From the NCBI GenBank assembly GCA_947172415.1, contig OX359199.1, forward strand, positions 5,329,384 through 5,393,383: DNA of 64,000 nt. Direction: 5' to 3'. Within the stretch, counting starts at the first letter, position 1, and every line of letters begins with the position of its first letter. Under the pieces are notes generated by a model, which worked only from the letters and a program-made list of their open reading frames with translations, searched no databases and had not been told where the DNA came from. Below, in pieces: positions 34,114 to 44,817 of this stretch. Both the position numbers and the translations under genes were made by a program. The stretch is from Chondrosia reniformis. Taxonomy: Eukaryota > Porifera > Demospongiae > Chondrillida > Chondrillidae.

Positions 34114-37100
34114 ATGAATGAGCAAGTAAGAGTCCCATTTGTTAAAAAAGATAGGTTTTACTAGATTTAGTAAATTTGAAGTGATCCTTGTTAGTAAGCG
34201 GTGCGCAGCAGCAAAATGTCATGCTGGCTGCCCGCCATTTTGTCTTGTTGATTCGTACATTTTTTTTCTTAATCTGTCAGTTATTCTTTATTGAATCCAC
34301 TGCACGTTAACGTTTTATGTAGTAAAATGATCTTATGCAGTGCATCCTGCGTTTATATTCTCTGCTCCTTGAAGTGTTTTTTTTATCAACCACGATAATT
34401 AGTTATCATAGAAACGTGAAAATTAAAGCATACATACAACTGTAATCATGTTCTGTTTCCGCATAGGATCTAGCCCAATTTGAGAGCGTCTGTCAGCAAC
34501 TCTACGAGCCCCAGACATCTGGGTTGGTGCGTCAAGCCGAAGAGGCTCTTTCTGGTCTCTATGAATCCCCTAATGTTCTCCAACAGTGTCAGTACATCCT
34601 CGATCGCTCACAGGTTTGCCAAATTTGACTGCCATAGCCCATTTCAGTGTTTTGTTTCATTTACAGGCGAGGGGCAGGGTGAGGCATTTGCCTCTTAAAA
34701 ATGTCAAACTGCCAAATTTAATACCAAACAAACATGAACTCACACTCCCACAGAATTTTATTACATGAATATTGTTATTTGTCCCCCATTGGGTTGAACC
34801 TCTGCATGTGCTGATCTGCCTCTCTCCTCAGAGTGCCTATGCACAACTGGTTGCCTGCAATACTCTAACTCGGGTCATGGGAAAGTCTAGCAATACTTAT
34901 ACAGTGAACGAGAGATTGCAACTAAGTATGTCAAATGGTTACCGACACATAATTGCATCCTCACACCTCACTGTATTCTAACCTTAGGAGACTACCTCCT
35001 CCAGTACATGTTCGGTCGACCACAACTGCCTCAGTTTGTGCTACAGGCTTGCATTCAACTGGTGGGGAAACTGACAAAACACGGATGGTTTGACTCAGAT
35101 AAAGGCACTTACATCTTCAGAGATATTCTTGACAAAGTGCATGTGTTCTTGACAGTGAGTTGCAGAATTTGATAGATTTGGGAAGTTAGTTAATTTCCCA
35201 TATTATGTAGTCATATTTAGTATTTTCAATTTATTCTTTTAGAACTCAGTTCCCCTTTGTATTTGTGGTGTACAAATACTCCATCAGCTGGTTGAAGAGA
35301 TGAACCAGTCAGAGACTATGCGATCCTTGACTAAACATCGTAAAATAGCCAGTTCTTTTAAAGATGAACTTTTATTTGAAATTTTCAATCTCTCCTGTTC
35401 CCTTCTTAGACAAACCAACTGTCAGGAGGATCACCAAGTTGGTGTTATTGTGCATTAATACTCTCACGATATCTAGTACTGCTGTTCTTCCTTATCACTC
35501 CCTATTGACTCATATCTTCCTCTTAACCTTTCTTTCTCACCTTGGCTCTCCATTGCTCCCCTGTTACCTCCACCCTCTCCCTTAACCATCTACCTCTCCC
35601 ACCACCCTCCACTTCCTCTCTAACCTCCACCTCTCCCCTTTCACTATCCATCTGTCCTCCCCCACCCTCCACCTCCCTATCTCCCCTCCTCTTCTCCATC
35701 TGTACTCCCTCACCCTCCCCCTCCCTATCTCCCCTCCTCCTCTCCATCTGTCCTCCCCCACCCTCCACCTCCCTATCTCCCCTCCTCTTCTCCATCTGTC
35801 CTCCCCCACCCTCCACCTCCCTATCTCCCCTCCTCTTCTCCATCTGTCCTCCCCCACCCTCCACCTCCCTATCTCCCCTCCTCTTCTCCATCTGTCCTCC
35901 CCCACCCTCCACCTCCCTATCTCCCCTCCTCCTCTACATCTGTCCTCCCTCACCCTCCCCCTCCCTATCTCCCCTCCTCTTCTCCATCTGTCCTCCCTCA
36001 CCCTCCCCCTGTAGCATGGTCTTATTGGCTGGTTGCTGAAGTTAGTCGCTGTCTGTCTGAGCTTTGATTTCATTGGCACCTCTTTGGATGAGAGTAGTGA
36101 CGACTTGGCAGTTGTTCAAATACCTGCCAACTGGAGAAGTGTCTTTATGGACTCCAGCACTCTACAACTGTTTTTTGAACTTTATCAAAACCTGCCCCCA
36201 GAAGTAGCATCACAGGTAACCTGACAGAAATACTCTCAGCATGTGCAATGATTAGTGTTATAAATATGTTATAACTTTTTACTGTTGAATTGCACAATTG
36301 TAGTCCTTGACTTGTCTGGTCCAGCTGGCCTCAGTTCGTAGGTCCCTCTTCCATCCTCCTGAAAGGGCTACCTTCTTGGGAAATTTGGTTAAAGGAGTTT
36401 GCAGCATTCTTCAACACCATGCCACTGTACGTATGCAAATTGTGTAGTTAGTAATGACAATTGATTGCTACGTAAATCATGTATGGTTTACTACTTATTA
36501 ATTGTATTCATAGGTGATAATGAATAATAATATTTCAGACCATCCCTGACTCATATTTTATTAATTTTTATACATACTGACTCCTGCAGGCCTTAACGTT
36601 AGACACTACCTGTTATCATGAGTTCTGTCGGTTGCTCACGCGCCTCAAATCCAACTATCAGCTTGCAGAGCTTGTCAAGTTGAACGATTATGCAACCTTC
36701 ATTCAGCTTGTTGCACAGTTTACAATTTCAAGCTTAAGGTCATGGCAGTTTTCAGCTAACAGTATTCATTACCTCTTATCGCTATGGCAACGACTGGTAG
36801 CATCTCTGCCCTATCTGAATGATGGTGATAATGCACATCACTTAGAGACTTGCGTACCTGAGGTTAGTAGATATAACATAACCATGGCAACTTGAAAGAG
36901 TACACCCACACCCACTAATTGGAATCCTTATTACTCAAGTATTGTTCATTACTCAAGTATTGTTCATTACTGAGTATTGTTCATTACTCAAGTATTGTTC
37001 ATTACTCGAGTATTGTTCATTACTCGAGTATTGTTCATTACTTGAGTATTGTTCATTACTCAAGTATTGTTTATTACTCAAGCAAGGAGATGTTTGCAAT

Positions 37101-40100
37101 ATCTATTTGTATTTGTAGTTATATGGATAAGTAATTGTACATGTTTGCTATCTAATTAGCTTTATAATAACAACAAAATTATGCTACATTAGTGGGAATT
37201 CCCCTTTTATAGATCACTCAAGCCTATGTTACCTCAAGACTGGAATCAGTGGAGACTGTTTTGACAGAAGGCGGGGACAATCTCTTGGATGACACACCCA
37301 CCATTGGAATGCAGTTGGAACAGATATCCACCATCTCCAGGTGCAAGTACAGCAAAACATACCAACTGCTTATCTCCCTTGTGGAACAGACTGGAAGAAG
37401 CTACCAAGAGATGTTGGAGCAGACTGGACCACTACATAAAGAGATTGAGCTCAGGGAAGGTCTGCTGCCATATTTGTAGTTGCCATGGTAACATTAATGT
37501 GTCATTTTCTTCATCTCTGTGACCCTGATGTAGGTCAGCTCAGCTGGATTGTGTACCTGATTAGTAGTGTGATAGGTGGGCGTATGTCCTACGCCGAGGA
37601 AGAAGAGTCGGATAGACTGGATGGAGAGCTTATTGTCCGAGTTCTGTCTCTGATGGATTTCACTGACAGGCACTTAAATAAGGTTGTCTATTTTGTGTTC
37701 AAAGTGCATCACCATGTCATCATGTCTTGTGATGTTTTATTATGCAGAGGGGTTGTGAGTATTTGGAGCTTGCTTACTTGAGCTTCTTTGAGCAGTTTCG
37801 TAAGGTGTACGTCGGAGATACCATGCAGAAGAACACGGTGGTGTATCAGACACTGACTTCACATCTAGGAGTGGTAGACGAGACTGCTATTGTTAATGTG
37901 ATAGCACAGAAAATGTATGCAACTGGTAGCCATTTTTTAGATTATTTATGTGTATATGTATCTCTGTTTTTATAGTGTCTCTAACTTGAAGTACTGGTCT
38001 ACCAGGGTAGCCGTCATCAATAAGACCCTTCACCTGTTGAGTGACCTATCTATTGGATTCAGTAGTGTACGGAAACTGCTTACCTTAGATATAGTAAAAT
38101 TTACAATGGAAGGTCATACTGTAAGTCTTTCACATGACAGTCACATGATATTATGGTGTTCTGTGCATGATGACTAGTGCTCCCTTGTGGTTGTGTAGGC
38201 AGAGAACTTTCCATTCTTGTCTGCAAGCAAGCAGATGAACATGAAGAACAGATACATATTCTACTCTGCCCTAGGTCGCCTCCTGCTCTGTGATCTGGGG
38301 GAGGACGAGGACAAGTTTTTACAGTTTATGGGTCCTCTCTCTGGTAGGTTGTGTGGGCGTGTCCTGTGGGCATGTGTAGTGAGCATGTCTTGTGGGCGTG
38401 TCTTGTGGGCGTGTCTTGTGGACATTTCTAGTACGTGTAACTACCATGTGCCATTTCCATCTGCAGTTAATTTTGAGCGCATCCGAACGCTCATGGCTCA
38501 GGGACAGGGGGTGGATGTGGAGGAAGTAAAACTGATGTTGATCGGGATGTGTCATGACCTGAGGGGAATAGTGTCTGTTTTCAACTCCAGAGTACCTTAC
38601 CTCATGTTATTTGAGTGGATGTATCCTAGGCAACACTGCTTGAAGCTGATAAAGTCAATTAAGTTAACTGTTTGGCCTCAAATCTTAGTACGTATATGTG
38701 TATGCCATGTCACATGACAGTCACATGTTATTTTTTGAGTGCATATATCCTAGGAGACAGTGCTATGTAGCTGATAAATCAATAAACTGTTTGACCTCAA
38801 ATTATAGTATATGTATGTCTATACCATGTCACATAACAGTCACATGTTATTCCTTGACCACTTTAAAGCTATCCTAACTACACTGAAATATTGACTCAGT
38901 CGTTAAAGATTTGGTTTCATGACCCAGATGTGACTACACCTGTGTTGAAGCTCATTTCAGAACTGGTACTAAACAGGTCAGCCCGTGTACCCCTATTTTC
39001 ATTAGTACACACGTCATGGTACTTGTAACATGTGTTCAATGTAGGTCACAGAGACTCAGTTTTGATGCAACTTCACCAAATGGTTTTCTTCTATTCAAGG
39101 AGGCATCTAAAGCCATTGTTAACTATGGTAAGATGCATTTGAACCTCTTTTAAAATGGTGTTGTGAAATGGAACGTCGATTATCCTAACATCAATTAACC
39201 AAACCGTCAGTTATCCGAACGTTTTTTAGTATTGCATAATACCAAAATGGCTACTGCTAAAAGGAAGCAAACGGTGCTGACACTTACGGAAAAACTGAAT
39301 ATTTGCGAATGACTGGCTACACTTATTCTCCTTTTCTGTCTGCTGGCTATAACCAGCTCTTCTAACCAAGTGTCCATGCATCCCTCTCTCTAATCCTTCA
39401 AGGTGAGCGCATCTCGACTGTCAACCCGTCAGAAGACCAGTTACACGCCCTCAAACTGAAGGGGATGTCAATTTGTTTTAACATTCTCAAGTCCTCTCTC
39501 AGTGGGAACTATGTCAACTTTGGGGTATTTAAGCTCTATGGAGACAGAGCCCTGGACGATAGTCTACAAATGTTTGTAGATCTTTTAGTATCGGTCCCGT
39601 TGAAGAGTCTTTTGGTAAGTTGATATTGTTACAGTCAGGAGGCTGCATTGTAGCTGTCGTGTGTTGCTTATCTAGGCTTATCCAAAGGTCAGTTTATCCT
39701 ATTACAACCTCTTGGAGATGTTGACATTGGGCCACATTGACTTTCTTTGCAATGTTAATCCAAAGGTAATTCTTATCATTATAATCGCATGACTGTCACA
39801 TGACCCAGTTGCTCAAAATCTCAGGTGTTTGGTTACATAATGTCATCCATATCCGAAGGAATAGGATCACTTGGTAGGTATTTGAGTGTTTTAGTTTACT
39901 AGCTTTGAGTCCATGTCTGCCCTCCCTCTCCAGATTCTATGGTCAGTACAAACTGTTGCAGTGCTATGGATCACATTGCTACGTTTATCTTTAAGAGACT
40001 GCAAAAACGCAACAAGTCTGCTAACCAACAGCCAGTCCTAACACCAATGGAACAGGGGCTTCAAATGCAACCTCAAATTTTGCAACAGGTACACTTGAGT

Positions 40101-41171
40101 TGGTCGTGTGACTGTCACGTGATCATTGTATCTGCCATTTTGTTGGTGTACATAGATGATGTCATCTATTCTGAATATCATTATGTATGAAGAGTGTCGC
40201 AATCAGTGGTCCATGTCTCGTCCACTTTTACCTCTACTACTACTTAACGAAGAGGTATGAAAATACAGGCAGAGTTGATTTCTTCTTTGCTGTCATAGTC
40301 TCTGTCTATTCACTTCAGTTCTTTCAGAGCTATCGGACAAACGTTATTTCTATGCAAACGCCTAACAAACAAAGCTCAATGTCTCTCTGCTTTGAGCACT
40401 TGATGGATAGCATAGAATGTAACTTACTACCAAAGAACAGGGACAGGTCAGTACTTCATTACACTTCTTCTGTGTGACATTGGTCTATGGACAGGACCAT
40501 CTAGGGAGAGCTGATCCTCCAAAGGGAGCCGATCCTCCAAGGGGAGCTGATCCTCCAAGGGGAGCCGATCCTCCAAGGGGAGCCGATCCTCCAAGGGGAG
40601 CCGATCCTCCAAGGGGAGCCGATCCTTCAAGGGGAGCCGATCCTCCAAGGGGAGCCGATCCTCCAAGGGGAGCCGGTCAACCAAGGGGAGCCAATCCTCC
40701 AGGGGAGCCGGTCCTCTAAGGAGTGCAGGTTGACCAAGGGGAGGCAGTTCTCCAAGGGGAGCCGGTTGACCAAAGGGAGCCGGTCCTCCAAGGGGAACTG
40801 GTCTATAATGGGAGCTATTCCTCTATTAGTAGCTGGTCCTACAAGACATCAGGTCATAGTTAGCCTTACCAGTTGCTAGTAAGAGTGACAGTATTGTTAG
40901 AGAAATGCTACAGTAAGGCCATCTCCAAAACTCAAATCTGATCAAAACTTTAAGCTAGTCTGGTGTGCTGGCCCCTACTTTCTGCCCTCCCCTGATAATT
41001 GCACAGGAAATATGCTGGCATGTGTTTCACTGGTGTCTTCGTTCACTGTGTTGTAACCTTTTCGTCTTCTTTAGGTTTACCCAGAATCTTTCAGTTTTCA
41101 GAAGAGAAACATACAATTCTTTAAAGGAGAGTACATCGACTACTGGTACAGGACCTGAAATGATGGTTTGA
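34114..41171 (+). CDS. XPO7: Exportin-7 (XPO7/RanBP16 family)
   Basis: Importin-beta-superfamily nuclear transport receptor. The start at 34114 gives MNEQ, joined to [23 protein letters not shown]-repeat blocks match XPO7 throughout: [184 protein letters not shown] and NLLPKNRDR. It ends [10 protein letters not shown] at 41171. More than 20 exons. Several introns carry tandem arrays and one carries a transposon relic. The gene is in tandem with CHMP3, 191 bp downstream. RanBP17 is the vertebrate paralogue and cannot be distinguished here. Confidence 0.95.
35560..36014 (+). repeat. Polypyrimidine minisatellite ending at an XPO7 splice acceptor
   Basis: Units of CTCCATCTGTCCTCCCCCAC plus CCTCCACCTCCCTATCTCCC, about 46-48 bp, repeated about eight times. 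The array runs without a break into CCCCTGTAG at 36006-36014; the next base begins the exon that encodes [15 protein letters not shown]. The array thus acts as a very long polypyrimidine tract. Confidence 0.88.
36935..37085 (+). repeat. 18-bp minisatellite in XPO7 intron
   Basis: About eight copies of ATTACTCAAGTATTGTTC with small changes (TCGAG or TTGAG for TCAAG, and one copy lacking the AAGT portion). Confidence 0.88.
39150..39320 (+). mobile_element. Fragment of a pogo/Tigger-type DNA transposon in XPO7 intron
   Basis: A short frame from the ATG near 39247 reads [17 protein letters not shown] and then stops. This matches the N-terminal helix-turn-helix start of pogo/Tigger and CENP-B-like proteins. 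Just upstream are AACGTCGATTATCCTAAC and GTCAGTTATCCGAACG, which look like pogo-type terminal repeat sequence. The rest of the transposase is absent, so this is a relic. Confidence 0.5.
40502..40804 (+). repeat. 18-bp minisatellite in XPO7 intron
   Basis: About 16 units of GGAGCCGATCCTCCAAGG, regular to about 40,680 and then more diverged (GGTTGACC and GGTCCTCC variants). All frames are open because the unit is a multiple of three. The array lies in the intron between KNRDR and [11 protein letters not shown]. Confidence 0.88.
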
Positions 41172-41362
41172 CAGGAGTAGAAACAACTTGTCATTTTATA
41201 TAATAATTTTTTCATTGTATTGATAGCAAATTTGACAGTCGTCTGTGGCGATTTATCATTAAAATGTTTTTGTCCATAATCGATATTATATCGAATGTAA
41301 CAGAATTTTTTCCACCTAATTTGGGCGTGTTAGGGTGGGCATTAATTCAAGTATACGTAGTT

Positions 41363-42970
41363 ATGCCTTTATTTCAGAAGAAAAAGGATCCGAAAGAACA
41401 GGTATTTCTAAACAACCTTAGCTCCTTTATGCGCTATCAATAGTTTATTAAATTGTCCCAGATACGAGAGTGGAAGTCTGCACTGAGAAAGGAACAGAGA
41501 ACCATTCAAAGGCAGATTAACGGTAATCATTTTAATATAATCATTTTAATACATGACAGTGGAGTAATTGGACATACCAAAGGAATTTCTATGAGAAGAA
41601 GTATAGTTTAATAGGCCAAAGGGAAGGGTTTGTGACACAAGTACCACTCGCATTTGAATGACTAAGGGAGACTCTGGTACCATTAGCTCATTGCGCTCCT
41701 CAGGGGACATGAGTGGGCAGGGGTAATATCCAGAGTTCAATGATGATGATGATGTCGCATTTATAACTAGGAATTCAACGCGAAGAGAATAAAGTGAAAA
41801 AGTCTATCACAGATGCTGCGAAAGCTGGTAGCGTGGATGTTGCCAAGATACTTGCTAAGGAGATAGTCCAGTCGAGGAAGGCTGTCAGCAAGCTGTATGC
41901 TTCCATTGCTCAAATCAACTCTGTAATGATGAGTATGGACCACCAAATAGGTGAGAGGAGTCTCACAAGCCAGCCCTAGAGCCAGACTCCATTTTTCATT
42001 AGGAGTAGAACACAGTGGATAGGCTGATGTGTAGTGTCCATGTTATTTATAATTGTTTTTTTCGTTAGCCTCTATCCGCATGGCTGGTGCTTTGTCAAAG
42101 AGTACAGATGTCATGAAAGCCATGTCAGCACTTGTTCGAGTTCCAGAGATTCAGCAGACAATGATGGCACTTTCTAAAGAAATGACTAAAGTAAGTACAT
42201 TGCTACACTAGGCTGGTATAGTATACCTGTTTCGTGAGTCATTGATATTGCTACACTAGGCTAGTGTAGCATACCTGTACTGTGAGTCATTGATATTGCT
42301 ACACTAGGCTAGTGTAGCATACCTGTACTGTGAGTCATTGCTATTACTACACTAGGCTGGTATTATGGAAGAACTGATGCAAGACACATTTGAGAGTTTA
42401 GAGGATGAGAGCTTAGATGAGGAGGCTGATGAGACCTTAGATGCCATACTCTTTGAAGTCACCAAAGGTCTGTTCCATATTCACTTTAGTCTATAGTGAA
42501 GCTCTTTACTCCTGGATCTATGTGTCTGCAGGTGAAATGGGCAAGGTAGGACCAGTAGTGGATAAAGCCATTGAACCAGTAAGTTTCACCACGTTCTTGA
42601 AGGAAACAAAGTTCTGTTGACTGTGGCATAAACACATCCACTGAAACTGCACCTCTATTCATAATATGTAATTACAGCAGTTGATGACTTTCAGTTAATT
42701 TTAGAATGATCCAACATGGCTATAACTGATAAGATTTGATATAATTCCATTCTGATAGTGCCAAGTCATGTGTTTACAGCTTGTTGGCGGAGCTGAGGGG
42801 AGTTTTGAGTCCCACAGATGTTTTCATTTAAATTTAATACTTGTGGTTTGATTATCAGTTACCTAAAATGTTAATTTCTTTTGCTCCTTACCTCCCTTCA
42901 GGAGGTGGCAGCTGAATCGGATGAAGAGGAAGAGGAAATGAGAAAAAGACTTGCAGCTTTACACAATTAA
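41363..42970 (+). CDS. CHMP3: ESCRT-III subunit CHMP3 (VPS24)
   Basis: CHMP3 co-polymerises with CHMP2 and CHMP4 on membranes for multivesicular-body formation, abscission and membrane repair. The start at 41363 gives MPLFQKKKDPKEQ, aligned with the family MGLFGKTQEKPPKE; an in-frame upstream ATG was not chosen. Then REWKSALRKEQRTIQRQI, QREENKVKKSITDAAKAGSV, EIVQSRKAVSKLYAS, MAGALSKSTDVMKAMSALV, VPEIQQTMMALSKEMTK, GIMEELMQDTFESLEDE and LDAILFEVTKGEMGK. The C terminus EEEMRKRLAALHN is a MIT-interacting motif that would bind VPS4. The stop is at 42970. The intron at 42191-42355 consists almost entirely of 48-bp repeats that contain its own acceptor. Confidence 0.96.
42199..42365 (+). repeat. 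48-bp array containing the CHMP3 splice acceptor
   Basis: Copies start at 42199, 42247, 42295 and 42343 (partial). Each has ATTGCTACACTAG or a close variant, then GCTGGTAT or GCTAGTGT. The AG dinucleotides are at 42211, 42259, 42307 and 42355; the last is the true acceptor before GCTGGTATTATGG (AGIMEE). In copies 2 and 3, GCTACACTAGGCTAGTGTAG is part of a perfect 9-bp-arm inverted repeat. Confidence 0.92.
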
Positions 42971-43149
42971 TTGGAACTGCATTAGTTGCACAGCCATTTG
43001 TACATAGATTTAATGATTCTACGCTTCTATCACATTGTTCATGCTTCAGTAACAATGTTAACCAAAGATTGATATACTGCATCTTATTCTAAATGAAAAA
43101 TCTTGCTTGAATGTATGTACATCCATTGAAAAGTTAGATTATTCATCTA

Positions 43150-44669
43150 TTATAGAATTCTTAACCGAGACAAGAAGACGTACAAGCACACAAGTCCAAA
43201 TAACACTAGTCCCAGTACAATAAGAATGTTGTCACAAAAAACTCTTCTTCCATATTTGGTTATGAGGGTGCTACCAATGCTAATCAACCCTCCAATCTCA
43301 CTCATTCCTCGATCCACTTGAGTTATCTGATTGGAGGAGTTAGCTACACAATGGAGGGTCAAAAAATGTTATTGTTGTTATCACATGACCATCACATGAC
43401 TTCTCACCCAATACTTCAACTGTCTCGTAGCTTCTGTGTACCTGTGTGTTCAACATCTCCCTTAGTTCCTGAAGATTTTCGGTGGTTGATGTGACTCGTT
43501 GTCTCAGTGTCTCTTTGGTTTGTCTACAAACAAAACAGCCGCTCAGAAGGTATCTCAGGCAGAAAGGTCACCTAGACTGACCTCCCCACAAGTCCATCCA
43601 TATTGCCCGTGAGAAGTTCTTCTCTAATACTCCTCTCTATTGCTTGCTTGCAGGCCAGATTGGCCTGCCTAATTAATTGGTGTAGTTCTGACATCTGTGA
43701 GTTGTGGTATTCTGCCATGTTGCTGTACTTGGTACGATCATCACTGCCAGTCTCCAAAATTGACATCCTTTCACACAACTATATGTAGCAGACTTAGATA
43801 CAGCTCATGGGTATGTAATAACACAACTATATGCAGCAGACTTAGATACAGCTCATGGGTATGTAACAACACAACTATATGCAGCAGACTTAGATACAGC
43901 TCATGGGTATGTAACAACACAACTATATGTAGCAGACTTAGATACAGCTCATGGGTATGTAACAACACAACTATATGTAGCAGACTTAGATACAGCTCAT
44001 GGGTATGTAACAACACAACTATATGCAGCAGACTTAGATACAGCTCATGGGTATGTAACAACACAACTATATGCAGCAGACTTAGATACAGCTCATGGGT
44101 ATGTAACAACACAACTATATGCAGCAGACTTAGATACAGCTCATGGGTATGTAACAACACAACTATATGCAGCAGACTTAGATACAGCTCATGGGTATGT
44201 AACAACACAACTATATGTAGCAGACTTAGATACAGCTCATGGGTATGTAACAACACAACTATATGTAGCAGACTTAGATACAGCTCATGGGTATGTAACA
44301 ACACAACTATATGCAGCAGACTTAGATACAGCTCATGGGTATGTAACAACACAACGTAGCTAATTTTGATTAATTATCATATTGATATTCAGCTGATCCA
44401 TTAAAAAGACTGCTTATATTATCTCTAAAAGAACCTTATATTGGTTCATGGATCAGTAACATATGCGTATCAAATGCATCCAGATTGTCAAGGTGTTATA
44501 GTACCTGGATTTTGGCTCTTAGTCTGTCAAAATTCAAATTTATTTCATTATTCAAATGATTGACTTCATTAGTAGTCCCAACAGATTCTTTCAGCTGTGC
44601 AGCCAAACGCGTTATCGTTAGCTCTAGTTTTACAGCATCATCATTCAACTTGTCCACCTGATTAGCCAT
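43150..44669 (-). CDS. BNIP1: Sec20/BNIP1 SNARE
   Basis: ER SNARE for Golgi-to-ER retrograde transport. Exon 1 (44505-44669) gives MANQVDKLNDDAVKLELTI and ends NLNFDRLRAKIQ. The next exon starts at 43778 with LCERMSILETGSDD and continues YHNSQMSELHQLIRQANLAC, which matches the BNIP1 block before the SNARE motif. The last exon (end 43150) has QITQVDRGMSEIGGLISIGS, TLITKYGRR and the tail anchor DNILIVLGLVLFGLVCLYVF. The intron between the first two exons is 726 bp and holds a 48-bp array whose units contain the acceptor. The start is 148 bp from the divergent NSD start. Confidence 0.9.
43774..44354 (-). repeat. 48-bp array containing the BNIP1 splice acceptor
   Basis: Twelve near-identical 48-bp units. 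On the coding strand each ends CTGCTGCATATAG followed by TTGTG. The exon-proximal unit supplies the real acceptor at 43779-43780 (TATAG, then TTGTGTGAAAGG). In the BNIP1 frame the upstream acceptors read into a TAA within the unit, so using them would introduce a stop. Confidence 0.93.
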
Positions 44670-44817
44670 ATTTTGCTGTTTCTCCGCTCCTCTATTTACA
44701 GATCGGACGCCATTTTACTAAGGCACGTTGGCGGGACTACGCGGGAAAAGTTGCTACTATTATAAGTGGTGAGGCAATCGACTGATTATCTTGATTTTCT
44801 AGATCTCCCTTAAGGCC

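Noticed and set aside
35542-36079. Ser/Pro-rich and Arg/Gly-rich ORFs on both strands
   Set aside because: They come from the pyrimidine array in an XPO7 intron.
43774-44354. CRISPR-like regular 48-bp repeats
   Set aside because: The copies are contiguous with no unique spacers, and the genome is plainly animal. It is a minisatellite.
43697-44359. Long repeat ORFs on both strands over the 48-bp array
   Set aside because: The unit is a multiple of three, so several frames stay open. The region is the BNIP1 intron.
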